This document shows, piece by piece, positions 45,712 through 57,489 of a stretch of 64,000 nucleotides of DNA. How positions within the stretch are numbered: the stretch's first letter is position 1; every line of letters begins with the position of its first letter. Source of the stretch: Tetradesmus obliquus (taxonomy: Eukaryota; Chlorophyta; Chlorophyceae; Sphaeropleales; Scenedesmaceae); contig CP126192.1 in NCBI GenBank assembly GCA_030272155.1, positions 2,514,501 to 2,578,500 of the forward strand. The letters are read 5' to 3'. The notes under the pieces are model-generated. The model ran no database searches and was not told the origin of the DNA. It saw only the letters and a program-made list of their open reading frames with translations. Made by a program: the position numbers and the translations under genes.

Positions 45712-48032
45712 TCACCGCTTCGACTTGAACAGGCCGGCCATGTCCAGGAACACAAACAGCTCAGCCAGCAGCATCAGCACCACAAAGCCAATCAGCACGC
45801 TCGCCTTTGTCAGCTTGAAGCCTCCCTTGTCTTTGGCCTTGGCCCTGCGCGCAGCAGCGCGGTGAGCCGCCTCCCCCTCATCATCACTGCCCTCTCCCTC
45901 CTCCTCCTCCTCTTCAGACTCTGCCGCGCCCGCTGCCTGCCACGCTGCTTTGTCGCCCGCCTCGCTGTCGTCGTCTGCCCAGCCCTGCGCCGCTGCTTCG
46001 CTGTAGGCGGAGCCGGCGCGCAGCAGCAGCCTGCCGTGCAGCTCCATCAGCAGCTCCACCTCCAGCTCATTGGCCTCAGCCTGGCAGCGCAAGTGACAGG
46101 TTGATTGAAAGATCCAATGTCAGTGACACAGTTGTGGGTTCATAGCGCAGGCAGCAGCTGATGCTGAAGGTCTCACACGCACACACGGATGGCAGGGGGA
46201 GGCGCAAGCCTGGCACGACAGCTGACACACCAGACACTGGCAGGCGTATCGCTCACTTGATGCGCTACTAACCGCGCCGCAACACACAGCCTGCCTCATT
46301 GCAGCACACCCTCAACGCTACCTCATCCAACTCTACTTCACCAGATGCTGCCCATACAACACGGCAGCTGCCACTGCTTGCCCCACGCACCTGCACCTCC
46401 TTGTCGTCTCCCGCCAGGTTGAACGCGTACTTGCCGCCCCCTTGCCTGAAGAGCTGGAAGAAGCTGCTGGCTGGCCGCTGCTTGCCGTCCCTACCCGGCT
46501 TGTGTGTGGGGTCCAGCGCCGCGCTGGCCCAGGCCGGCGCTGCAGCAACCTTGCTGTGCAGCAGGTAAGGCTCGCCGCCAGGCGCCACCTGCGGAGGCAG
46601 CAGCAGTGCGGTCAGCAGCAGCATTGCAGCTGCAAGCAGAAAGGTTTGCTAGACAGCTGTTGTTTGACAGCTGGCAAGGACATGCAGCGGTACACTCGAC
46701 GGAGGCTTGCTGCTGTGTGTGCTGCTGAGCGTGAGGCGCCCTCCCACGGTGCAAGGCAGTGGGCAGCATGCAACATGGCACCTAGCCTGCCAGCTGTGTA
46801 TAACAGTAAGCAGACTCCAGGCTTGCTGCATAGCATTAACACGCCTAGGCGACATTGCAGCCTGGTGATGCTCACCTCAAAGGTGTACTCCTTCACAAGC
46901 CTGCTGCAGCTGGCTGCCAGGTGGGGGTTGGGCAGGAACTCCAGCTCCACTGCACAAGCACAACCGGGAACATGACACAAAAAACGTTGCGCATGAACGC
47001 CAGATGACGTCAGACAAATGCATGAGTGTTGTGATTCCAACATTTGGAGTTTGGCAGTGTGCAGGCAGATGCAGAACGTGCTCCCAGCAGCAAGCATTGC
47101 TAGCATACACTGCTGCATGAATGCATACGTGCAGGCAACATGCGCACAGAAGGCGCAGCAACTGCAGCGCCAAGCTGTGCCAACTCACGCTTGCCAAGCA
47201 GCTCCCTGCTTGCGCCAATTTCCGCTGCGCTGCTGCTGCTGCTGAGGCTGAAACGCACATCAGCCAGGCTAGCCAGCGCAGCAGCATCCCGGCTGCTGAT
47301 GGCCAGCGCTGCTGCGTCAGCGCTGCGCAGCACGCGCAGCCAGAAGCGCGGCACGCTGGTGCTGCTGCTGCCGGCCGGCACCAGCAGCTCCCTGCAAGCA
47401 GCAGCAGGCCGCCAGACACGCATGGCGAGGAAATAGTATTGACGCAGCAATAGTATTGACGGCACCAGTTGTTCAGTATCAGCCGAAGGTTCCAGAACAC
47501 ATTCCTTTCCTCGCATCCACACAACAAGCAATACACTGAAATTGATGATGCACCCCTTGTCGTACAGTACAACCTTGAAGTAACGACACTTGAAGTAACA
47601 ACTTTCGCATAGTAACGACACGTCAGGCTGTCCCAAAAGTGCCCAAAGTGCCGCAAAACTGTCTCGAAGTAACGACAAACACATAGTAACGACATTTTAG
47701 GCTGTCCCCAGTGGTGTCGTTACTTCGAGGTTTTACTGTATAGGACCATGGCATGCTGAAGTCTCAACCGCCGGCATGCATCACACAGCCACCCACCTGC
47801 GCTTGCCAGCCAGCTCCAGCCGCAGCTTATCTTCCTGCGCATTCACGCCGTCCCGCTGCTGCTGCCGCTGCGCTGCCAGCGCATCCAGCGCCGCCTGGTT
47901 GTGCCGCAGCGCTGCCAGCAGGCCCTGCACTGGCCCAGGCAGGTCTGCGGGGCTGCCTGCTCCAGCATGCACCACCTGAAAGTCGCCCTCCTCCTCATCT
48001 GACAGCGTCTGCGGCAGCGCGGGGGGAGCGAT

Positions 48033-48084
<52 letters not shown>

Positions 48085-49278
48085 GCAGAGGGATTGTCAA
48101 CGCGATGAATCACGGAGACCAATTGAATGGCAGACAAGACAAAGGCTGCATCGCTGGCCTAATCCCACAGGGTGCCGCAGCTCGTTGCGTGCATTGGTTG
48201 GCAGGGTTGTAACAAGTAAGAACATGCATGGCAGGTGGCATTGAGCAAAGCATCACCAGCCAGAGCAGCGCTGCAGCCCCCACCACCAGCACTAGCACTA
48301 GCACACCACCACCAGCGTAGCGCTGCAGCGCCCACCTGCAGCGGCCCTGCCAGGTCACTCCTTTGACACTTAACATTGTTACATTGTTGAGATTGTTGGT
48401 CACATAAATCCAGTGCTGCAGCGCCCACCTGCAGCGGCCCTGCCAGGTACAGCTCAGCTGCGCGCGGCAGCACCTGCTCCGTCAGCAGCGCCATCAGCAG
48501 CTCGTCACGCTCAACCTTGGCTGACTTGGCGCCACCCTCAGCACCCGCCTCATCCTGCAACCAGGTAGCAGCACATACGATGAGAGCGGTCAAAGCACGG
48601 TGTAACTCCCAGGCAACATTGTGTGCGAGCCACACATATGGCAGTGTTTGTTCCTCTGTACGGATCTGCCAGGCATGCCTGTCAAGCTCCCTACTCCTGC
48701 GACAACCTCGTCAACAGAACCTTGGCATGCCTTGCAAGCCTGTGCAGAGGACGTGCTGGAAGCAGCTGCCCACCATGCCCCCACAGCATAGCGCAAGCAT
48801 ACCCTGGTGAACACATAGCACACCCTGCCAGCCAGCACCACAACACGCTGCTGCAGCGGCACCACAGCATCAGAGCACCACACCAGTGGCCTGCAGCAGC
48901 TGCATACAGTGCTGTGTTGGCAGCTCAGCCCCAGTCCTGCCTCACCTCATCCTCCTCCTCATCCTGCAGCGCTGTAGGGTCATGCAGGTGCTGTGGCACC
49001 TTGCCGCCCCTGCTGCTGCTGCTGCTGTCAGGCAGGAAAAAGCGGAAGAAGCTGGGGCAAGGCTTCAGCCGCACGCTGCTGCTGCTGCTGGCTGCTGCAT
49101 CGCTGCCGCCTTTGCCTTTTCCGCCCTTCTTGCCTTTGCCGCCTCCCTTGCGCACTTCCTGCAAGCAAGCAGAAGCACTGTGACTGGTTGGTTTCCATGT
49201 ACTGCTTGGCAGTAGAGGCTGCCGGGTACGAGAACAAAACAGCCTGGCCACCCTGTGCCTGCGCAGTGCTCAAAACCC

Positions 49279-49317
<39 letters not shown>

Positions 49318-49669
49318 AACAGGGCTGCCCTGCAGGCGCCAAGGCATCCTTTGTGCACTACTTCAAAACATGGTAGCCCTATGCACTGCTTCAGACCAGC
49401 CGTTGCTGCCATTAGCTCTGCTGCAATTTCAACCGCATACATGCACGGTCCAGAAAACAAACACGCTGAGAAAACACAAAGAAATGCAACACAAACCGCC
49501 GCAGGCACACACCTTAATGGTGAGGTTGTGGCTGCTGTCCTTCCACTGGATGTCTGTCGTGACTGCTTTCGCGCCGCTCTCCGCATCCCCAAGGCAGCGC
49601 CGCAGCGTGTTGCTGCTGAAGAAGGGGTTGGAGGAAAAGCTCATCTCGATAGTGGGCGGCCCTTCAGCT

Positions 49670-49702
<33 letters not shown>

Positions 49703-50525
49703 GCAGCAAAGCGCAGCAGCAGCACAGCACCAGCCCTGTTGCGCCAGTGCTATGGGCAGCGCAGGCGCGGCACTAGCTACTCATGCGTGGTAGGCATGTC
49801 TGTTCTCCGCATCCAGGCATTACTGGACTGCAGCAGATTGGGACTGCAGGGCTGCGTAATGTTTTTCACCTGCTGGGTACACAGCCTTCACACTGGTGCA
49901 GTACGCCAGCGCCTGCCTGTCCCTGCTGCTGATTTCCTCTGCGAGAGTGTCCTGGTTGCACAGCGCGTTGAGCCAGAAGTATGGCACGCCAGCCTTGGCT
50001 GACGCTGCTGCTCCGTGGCTGCCATCACCGGCTGGCACGTATCCTGCAAGCTCCTCTGAGGTTGGCGTGGCCTTGCCAGACACAAGCTCTTGCCTGTGAC
50101 CAGGCAAAGCAGCGCACCAAAGCAGCACCATTGGCAGCAGCTGTGTGAACTGACAGCAGCCAGCGCATGCATGCACAATAATACGCTCCATCGCACATTA
50201 GATAAGCTTGTGAGACAGGTTGTGCACTGACCATCTGCTGCCCGGCGGGTTGGCTGAGTTTCAACTGCTGCTGCTTGCTGCGGCAGGTGCGTGTCCCACC
50301 TTCTTTTAAACAGCTTGTCACGGGCCTGCAGATGCTCTTTTTGAGAGCTTGAATACTGTTTCTCAAGACTTGCAAGCTGCTCAGCCACTTGGCTCTGCAG
50401 GGAGACCAGGGAAAGAGCGGGTCGTTTGAGCTCGGTCCGACCAAGGTACAACTACCGCTCCCCGCCTTATGCTGCAAAACAGCAAATACCTCGATCTCAA
50501 TGACGTTGCTCAGCACGGACGCCAT
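45712..50525 (-). CDS. Tandem double-NAP-domain protein with C-terminal membrane anchor
   Basis: Predicted 634 aa, eleven exons in transcript order: 50490-50525, 50300-50394, 49870-50093, 49513-49667, 48946-49158, 48429-48554, 47797-48008, 47189-47391, 46876-46949, 46391-46588, 45712-46080; all phases agree. NAP proteins are histone chaperones. First NAP unit: helix ending KRRQELVSGKATPTSEE, GVPYFWLNALCNQDTLAEEI, SSNPFFSSNTLRR, IQWKDSSHNLTIK, then a GK-rich block and CPSFFRFF. The second unit begins at about residue 284: LPGPVQGLLAALRHNQAALD, SVPRFWLRVLRSADAAALAI, LEFLPNPHLAAS...LVKEYTFE, RPASSFFQLF. Next come an acidic stretch, a basic patch and a hydrophobic helix at about 605-624 (ASVLIGFVVLMLLAELFVFL) with a 10-residue tail. 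No Met or promoter-like gap separates the units, so one fused gene is favoured. A membrane-anchored NAP protein is unexpected. Confidence 0.85.
47565..47738. mobile_element. 174-bp pogo/Tc1-mariner-type MITE in the double-NAP gene
   Basis: The left end reads CAGTACAACCTTGAAGTAAC and the right end, reverse complemented, CAGTAAAACCTCGAAGTAAC; both continue GACAC, so the terminal inverted repeats match at about 23 of 25 positions. A TA dinucleotide flanks each end (47563-47564, 47739-47740), the expected target-site duplication. Subterminal CATAGTAACGACA and GGCTGTCCC motifs repeat inside. There is no coding capacity. The CAGTARAACCTC start is typical of pogo/Tigger and related families. It sits inside the intron 47392-47796. 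Confidence 0.88.
48033..48083 (-). repeat. (CTG)17 tract in a double-NAP gene intron
   Basis: Sense-strand CTG tract about 25 bp upstream of the CCGCAG acceptor of the exon starting at 48008. Confidence 0.92.
48318..48450 (-). repeat. Exon-end/donor duplication in the double-NAP gene
   Basis: The real exon 3' end with donor (CCTGGCAGGGCCGCTGCAG|GTGGGCGC, read on minus, 48414-48450) recurs nearly identically about 95 bp into the intron (48318-48358), donor included. Use of the second donor would add intronic codons. Confidence 0.88.
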
Positions 50526-52182
50526 GGTGCTGCAGTGGGCCCCACTCAGGCCGCTATGGGGCCCCAAAGGCAACTGGTAGAGGTACTGCACAGCAGGTGA
50601 TGGTGATGGACTGCAAGAGGGACTGTAGAGCACGTACCTATCCTCTTGCTATCACCACGAGTTTGTGAGGTGGGTTATTGTCTGCGGTGATGTAGCAGAC
50701 GTACAGCGATCAACGACTGACTCGCTGTATGGGGTGTGGGGTGTAGGTTGTATGCATGACGTGTTACATGTTGTGACACATGCTGTTTCAGGACTAAAAT
50801 TACACCAGGTGACCACTATGTCGCAGCCATACTGGGAATACCAAGCACCAGCGCACAACACATGTGTTGCTGTGTGCAGCGCATACTTCCAAGCCGTCCA
50901 ATGGTCTGCAGGTCACCTCAGTGACCAGCAGCATACGCATTGGTAGGCAGCAGATGTGCCACAATCACGGTGCGTGACGCTGCAAGCAACATGCAGCACC
51001 ATAATTTCAACTGGCATATTCCCAGGTGTCTGCTCTTTGAACATGTCCAGCTTGGGGCATGTTGCATAGAAAGTGGCATCAGGTTGGCAGTGACAGGGCG
51101 CCCCCAGGGCTTGGGTGCACTGGCTAGTGTGCACGCTAGACAACTGCATACCTGCTGCACACCATCAGGTTTGTGCGCCTTCACAGCGTCGACCCCACCC
51201 GGTGGGCCAGCTTGATCCCTAACGCTTCTTGCGTTTACGCAACGTGAACTTCACGGCTGTGTCGAACACAGCCAGAAAGGCTCATTGAGCAACCGGATCC
51301 AGCAACCTCACAGGGAGATCATTTGAAATCAGCCATGCAGCTGAGGCCTGCTAGTGCTGACACACCACAGGCAAGCCTGCATTGATAACAGCTGTTCATT
51401 CGATGGTGAGGCTGGCCTGTTTGGCCAACGAGTTGTGCCAGAGCAGCATTGTTCAACAGCATACATGGATGGCGCCTCCAGCTGCCTGCTGTCATGTTGA
51501 CAACCAAAAGCATGCATGTCACTAGCACAACGCCAACGCACGACCCCTGGCCAGCAGTGGGTGCCCATTCCTACCGGTAGTCCCGGGATGGTCTGATACG
51601 TGCTGGTCAAGGTAGTTGAACAGCATAGCATAAGTATGTAGCGGTTTTACCGGCTGCAAGTCCAAACCATGCCGTGATGACCCATTCCTGGCCAGCGGTA
51701 AGTGCTAGCAGCTCTACCAGGACTGCAACATTGGACTGCGGCAGACGGCTGTAGCTCAAGGCATGTCGGTCAGAAAGCACAATGCAACAACGCAGAGGCT
51801 GTCGAATCCAGAGTGGACCTATTTTGTGGTGGGTCCGTGCTTGTGTGTCCGGGCTGCCATCTTTGCAGCAAAGCTGGGGCATGTGGTGTGCTTACACCCC
51901 GTTAGTACCGCTCCCACACCCGAGAACCAAAACAAATAACAGACACCAAACATGTGCAAAATAAAACATGAAGCCTGCATTATGTCGTCGCAGAGCGTGT
52001 GTGTTAGATGTGTGTGGGTACAGTCACCCGTCATGAAGGCGAACGTCTACGCTACTTACAGAGGTCCGTCTGACGCTGCTGCTAGCAGCGATCTTTACAA
52101 GTTGTAAGCCTTTTGACGGCCAACTTGCGCTCACTGCTCAACTGTCGTTGGCAACAACGCCTGTGCAACACAGACCAGCAAG
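50526..52182. other. Divergent promoter region
   Basis: Separates the start of the double-NAP gene (-) from the TIC21-like gene (+). Long, overlapping chance frames only. No repeat family or RNA recognised. Confidence 0.55.
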
Positions 52183-53169
52183 ATGCTCCTCGCAAAGCGC
52201 TCAGTTGTTGCGTCTGCAGCGTCTTCAAGGAGCGCTGCTTTTGCGAAGGCGTTCCCTAAGGTAGCACTCGGACAGCAGCGCCAGGTGAGTGATGTCTAGA
52301 TCAAGGCTTTACGGGTTACTCAGCGTTGCATGCATGTTTACAACACTCAAACTTATCCCATGGTTCAACTTGACGGAGTTGGGGCCTGCTTGCGGCCCTA
52401 TCGGAACACGCCGGGGAAACACTCGCTACCTCGCCCGTACACAGCAGCCATTGCTATGCTGCCTACTTTGTTTGACCTTATCGAAAATGTTTCCTACAGT
52501 TACGCTTGCTGCCTGCATGCAGCACCAGGAAAGTGGCGCCAAACAACAAACTGCCCTGCTACTTGAACTTGGTCTGCCAGCTGGCAGGGGGGAGAGCAAG
52601 TAATTCAGCGATGCGTGCATAACCAACCATCATTCTGTTTTAATTCTTCGTCCTCTTGTCACGTGCTGCAGGTGGTCTGCTCTGCTGCCAGCAGCGAGAA
52701 CTTCCAGAAGGCTGCCAACCAGGCTGCCTCAGCTGCCAAGGATGCTGCCAGTGCCGCCAAGGACGCAGCATCTGCTGCTGCCAGCGCAGCAGCAGACGCA
52801 GTCAAGAACCTCAAGGTGCCTGACATGGCCATGCTGGACATCGACATCAAGAAGACGCTGACCTGGAACTTCCTGGCTCAGCTGGCGCTCACTGGCGTGT
52901 CATGGGCCATCGCATTCACCACCAGCCACGCTGCAATGGCAAAGGTGTGACACGCTGCTTACACATGTACTTAAATTCAGCGTTTATATTGCAACGAAAT
53001 CGATTGCCACCTGTCTCACCTGTATTCCGTCACTCTGCATGATGTAGTACCAGCACTAGGGCGCAGTCGGGACAGCAACGTGCGCCCTTCGCCCTCGCTG
53101 GCGCACCACCATTATGCAAGCCTCTTGTGGCCCCCAACTTTGCTACATCAAACGCTGCTTACAATATCC

Positions 53170-53210
<41 letters not shown>

Positions 53211-54040
53211 GCAGGGCGCCAGCATCCACCCCACCACCGCGCTGCTGATGGTGGGTGTGCTGCTGTCCGGCTACAGCGCGTACCTCTCCTACACCTACCT
53301 GGTCAAGGTCAAGGGCGAAGGCCTGAACATCCTGCAGGGCTGGACGCAGCTCAAGGCCTTCAACGAGCACCTGCTCATCAATTTTGCGGGCGCAGCCGCC
53401 ACCACGCTGGCGCTGCAGGCGGAGGTCGGCACCATGATGGTGGGAGGCATGACCAAGGCGGCAGGCAGCCTGGGCCTGGCTGCGCTGGCGCAGGTGAGAG
53501 GACTGAGGGCGGGTGTGCGTGCGTAGTAGCTGATGTGGTGCAGCTGTGTGTTGGCACGCATGTCAAGTACAAGTGCCTGCTTGTGGTACAATCGCTCCGC
53601 CTTCCCTGAGGCTGGGCGCGTGGTGCCTGTCGCGGCGGCGTATGTTTGCACGGGTGTGGCAAGTGTTTGCCTGCATGCGGTGCTGATCACTGTTTTCTTG
53701 GATGGGGGAGCGGAAGGGCTATTCAATCCTGCTGCTGGTGGTTTTGACCAGCCTGTGCAGCACATGCTGGCATTGACAATTGCATGGCTCTCTTGGGTTG
53801 CTGGCGAGTGTGCATCCAGCTTCCTTCAAGGCCACCCACTGCTGCAACGCGCTGCTGCTGCCCTCCTGCTGCCGGCACCCCACCTGATGCAATACGCGCC
53901 GCCAGGCCTCCACCAACACGCTGTTGGCGCACCTGGTCAGCATTGTGTTCCTGACATTCATGATCCGCAAGATCACCGCGGCGTACCAGCGCGTGCTGGA
54001 GTGGGGCGAGAACCTGTCCAAGAGCATGCCGCGCCTGTGA
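52183..54040 (+). CDS. TIC21/DUF3611-family plastid envelope protein
   Basis: Predicted 262 aa from four exons (52183-52284, 52672-52944, 53215-53493, 53906-54040), phases all 0. The N-terminus MLLAKRSVVASAASSRSAAF is a plastid transit peptide; the mature start is probably near VVCSAAS. An Ala-rich amphipathic segment is followed by four hydrophobic helices: LTWNFLAQLALTGVSWAIAF, ALLMVGVLLSGYSAYLSY, LLINFAGAAATTLALQ, and NTLLAHLVSIVFLTFMI, with the family's ASTNTLLAHLVS signature at the last helix. Plant TIC21 (PIC1/CIA5) is an inner-envelope protein linked to protein import and iron uptake; which applies here cannot be told. It stands alone, divergent from the double-NAP gene. Confidence 0.88.
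53171..53210 (+). repeat. (CTG)13 tract at an acceptor of the TIC21-like gene
   Basis: CTG tract in sense orientation ending in GCGCAG, the acceptor of exon 3 (starts 53215). Confidence 0.92.
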
Positions 54041-55507
54041 GCAGCGGAACAACACCAGCCCGCTGCGCTGAGGCAAGACAGGCCTGCAGCACACCTGCTG
54101 CAGCAGCTGGCGGCAAGCTGCTGGTGTATTCAGCTGCAGCTGGTTGCTAGGGGTCTGTGAGCAGGGATGCAGAAGGAGGCTGTGTTTGTGTTTGTATATG
54201 CCAGGGACGTCAGCAGCGTGTGTGTTCCCTTGCTGGGCATTTATGTCTGTTGTGCCTGAATTGTGACCTGTTGCCTTGACGGTGCTGAGTGCTGAGCTAA
54301 GGGACTGCAGTACGGCTGTGTTCTGGCAAAATGAGTGTTGCAAGCGAGCGCTTGGACTCAAGTTTCACACACCAGCCAGAACAGGGGTTGCTTGGATTAG
54401 ACACAAGGGTTGTTGGGGGTTCGGCAGGCACCTGTTGCTGGTGGTGTTGATGTGCATCAAGTGTTAACTCAACACTCCATGTTGAACATGGAGTTCATGT
54501 GCATCAAATGTGAAGGGCGTATGAGGTGTATCGCTCCACAGGCTGCAGCTGCACCCAGATGGCCGGAGCATGCCTTGCATGCTGGTTTGCTTGTTGGAGA
54601 GGTGCAGTCGCACAGTGGGCAGCGTTCCGCCTGTGTCGGTGCATGGTCATGAGTGTGACAATCCATACCTGCATGAACTGTCAGCGTCACAACGATTCGT
54701 CATCAACCTATATGGCCTTGCTGCTTTGTGGTGTACATAGATTGCGCAGTGTGGGTGGCGCACAACAAATGCGAAAGATGCATTGTGCTGTTGAGATCAT
54801 GTGAAGAGTGAGTCATGTGCAACTGGGTGCTGAGCCCACTGCTTTCTATCAATCAAGAAGTTGCAACTACTGCTGTGGTGCATGCTGTGCTTGTACTTGT
54901 GACACTCGCCAGCGAGTCAGAGAATGTTTGCGGATGGCTTGCCACTCAGTTATCTGTAACACAATTCAGACTCAAGACAAATGTGTGAGATAACATAGTT
55001 TTACAGTGAACGCCATTCTCTATTTGTGCGTTGTAATCAGTTCATCCGCGAACGCAATTGCTGCTGGCAGCGCCACCACAAAGCTGATGTTGCTACAGTA
55101 TCATTGCACAAGTGGCATGCGACCAAAACTCTACGTTGCAACCTGTAGAACATAAATAATGAAGTCACAATAGCCAACTAAAATTTGTGACAAGTGCTCA
55201 TCCCTCAAGTAAGCCTGCCAGTGCAACGTGAGATTCTCACCACTGCCTATGCCAGCAGCTGTGCTGAGTTGACACAACAAACATTTCAACCATTACAGGA
55301 CTGCAGTATGTGCACGCTCCACCACAGTGGCACCCATTTGGCACTCATTGGCACCCCCTGGCACCCATTTTGGCACCCATTGGCACCCCTCTGGCACCCA
55401 TTTTGGCACCCATTGGCACCCAGCTGGCACCCATTACACACACTCTCTATTGCATGTCTGCAGGTGTGTTTTCAACAGCTACTAAAAAAGCAACTACTAG
55501 AAACAGC
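54041..55507. other. Gene-free stretch; probable left border zone of the mobile element
   Basis: 3' flank of the TIC21-like gene, turning into more A/T-rich DNA at about 54.9-55.2 kb, then the iterated GGCACCCA repeats. The left end of the recombinase/primase element must lie somewhere here or just inside; I could not find a terminal repeat or a copy of the tRNA 3' end marking it. Confidence 0.5.
55327..55436. repeat. Ten iterated TGGCACCCA motifs
   Basis: About ten copies of TGGCACCCA (some with one change), spaced 10-12 bp, i.e. roughly one helical turn, ending about 70 bp before the ATG of the PHD-finger frame. Regular helical phasing is typical of arrays bound by a DNA-binding protein, such as iterons or promoter operators. 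Function is inferred only. Confidence 0.85.
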
Positions 55508-56131
55508 ATGACCAGCAATTATGACGATGACGACCCGTTCTGCCAGATATGCAAGCAAACCACTGCACAGGACATGCTGCTGTGCAGCACATGCAACTCT
55601 GGGAATCACACACACTGCGTGGGGCTCACATGCATCCCCGAGGATGAGTTCTATTGCTCTGAGTGCTGCAGGCAGCTGGCAGAGCTGCAAGTGGGCAGCA
55701 CAGTCATCACAGAGTCCCCCCAGCCCCTGTATGTGGATCCCAGTGTGCCGCACCTAAGCCAGGGCTTATTTAACAACATAATAACCAACTTGGGGCCTGT
55801 CCAGCTGGCAGACTTTGCGGCATATCGTGAAATCACTACTCTGTGCAACAAAGCCCCAATCAAAGACAGCATACGCATGTACAGCGCCAATTACCCGCAC
55901 AGGCAGCTGCTACGGCTGCACTGGGAGGTTACAAAGCCAGTTGCGCTGCTCTACCAACAGCCAGGAGCAGAGGCCTGCAGCTACCGCCTGGTCACAGCCA
56001 GGTACCGCCAGTTTGGGACTCCAGCAGCTGTTCAGAACTTGGCAACAGAGGCTTGGGCAGCTGGGCCTTCTGCTGCAAAGGTGGCCATGCAGGATCTGGT
56101 GGCTAGCAAGCCTGCAACTGCAGCAGCACGG

Positions 56132-56178
<47 letters not shown>

Positions 56179-57136
56179 TGTTAGCATGGCTAGCAGTGAT
56201 TCAGGAAGGGCCAATGGGGGTCAGCATGTAGCAAGCGGTGACCAGCAGCAGCAACAGCAACAGCCAGCAGATGACAATGGCACTGGCTCAGCAGCAGGCT
56301 TACCCCATGGTGGCCCCAGATTGCGCCCAAGACGCCAGGCAGCACAGCAGGAAGACTCTTCTGACAGCGATGTGCCTCCAGAGCCTCCCACGGCGCAACT
56401 ACAGCAGCAGCAGCAGCAGCCACCGTCAGACTCGGGTGTGCTGCAAGCTTTGTAGCAGCCACAACAGCAGGCTGTCACTTTGCTGGAGCAGCTACTGCAG
56501 CTGCAGGGGGGTCAGGTGCAGTCTGTAGGTGGCCTGGCACAGCTGGCCCACGTTGGCGGAGGCCTTGGGCAACTGTTGCCACCCCCGCAGTTGATACAGC
56601 CTGCGCAGCTGCAACTGCTGCTGCAGTTACTGCAACCAGCTGCGCCCCAGCCCTCACTGCTGCAGTTGCTGCAACCAGCAGCGGCCCAGTCCTCACTGCT
56701 GCAGTTACTGCAACCTGCAGCGCCACAGGCCTCTCTGCTGCAGCTGCTGCAACCAGCAGCGCCCCAGCCCTCACTGCTGCAGCTGCTGCAGGGGCAGGGA
56801 GCTATGCCAGCAGCTGCTGGTAATGTGCAGGCTGCGCTGACACCAGCTGCTCCACAGCCCCGCCAAGCAGGACGTGGGGCAGCTCAGCACAGCAGCAACA
56901 AGAAGTCAAGGGGCCAGCCAGCTGCTAGTACTGGCCTCAGGTTGCAAGAGGAGCTGGAGGAGGCTGCCAGGCTGGGTGGGGAGCTGACAAGCAGTGACAC
57001 CAGCGATGATGACTGGATGTTGCCGGGGCAGCAACAGCAAACGCCAGCGGCTGCAGCAGCAGTTGTGGCAGCGGCAGCAGAGCCAGCAGCAGAGCCAGCG
57101 GGGGTCAGCAGTGGGCCTACCAGGGTTGTGTACAAG
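55508..57136 (+). CDS. PHD-finger, Ser/Gln-rich protein frame interrupted by one TAG
   Basis: From ATG 55508 the frame runs 543 codons to a GTGTGC donor at 57137, open except for TAG at 56453-56455. Residues about 11-56 form a PHD zinc finger: CQIC...CSTCNSGNHTHCVG...FYCSEC (Cys4-His-Cys3), a fold that usually reads histone H3 tails. A globular segment follows (SVPHLSQGLFNNIITNLGPV, YPHRQLLRLHWEVTKP), then polySer, polyGln, the TAG, LLQLLQPA repeats and an acidic SSDTSDDDW patch. It is probably the N-terminal part of the downstream recombinase gene or its partner, perhaps steering integration to certain chromatin (inference). The TAG is followed by CAG CCA, the tobamovirus-type leaky context; a C-to-T nonsense mutation of a Gln codon is the plain alternative. 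Confidence 0.7.
56130..56175 (+). repeat. (AGC)n polyserine tract
   Basis: AGC repeat read as polySer in the PHD-finger frame; the same triplet repeat is read as Gln a little downstream. Confidence 0.9.
56618..56794 (+). repeat. 39-bp coding tandem repeat (LLQLLQPAAPQPS), 4.5 copies
   Basis: Four full copies and a partial one of a 13-residue unit whose start is LLQLL, an amphipathic LxxLL-like helix. It lies downstream of the in-frame TAG yet keeps the frame intact, which argues that this part was translated at least until recently. Confidence 0.9.
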
Positions 57137-57489
57137 GTGTGCAAGTAAACTGCAATGGCCGCCAGTACATGGTGTACTGTTATAATGCTTTTGTACTAAG
57201 TGAATGAACACATGCAGCAGGCCAGCAGCATTGTCATGCAGCCATTGTGAAGTGCATGCATGTCTCCTACTCCAGGTGAACTGGTACAGTGCCTAACCTG
57301 CAGTAACTCACTGCCATACCTGTGATGATTGCAATCAGGTGCTGACCAGCCCACGGGTGAGAGGTAGCAGGATGCGGCTCAACCCCACACTGGCCAAACA
57401 GCAGGCTCGGGCTTGCTGTGCGGTTGGGAGTGCCACTCTGGAGGCATCTGATGGCAGCAGGCAGCAGCAGCAACAGCAGCAGCAACAGC

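Noticed and set aside
45712..50525. Splitting the double-NAP gene into two NAP genes
   Set aside because: No ATG with a plausible 5' region precedes the second unit, the exon at 48008 continues in phase from 48429, and the gap is an ordinary intron; RNA evidence could still change this.
54041..55507. Search for a duplicated tRNA 3' end marking the element's left border
   Set aside because: No match to the T-arm/acceptor sequence was seen by eye in this stretch; a short or diverged repeat could have been missed.
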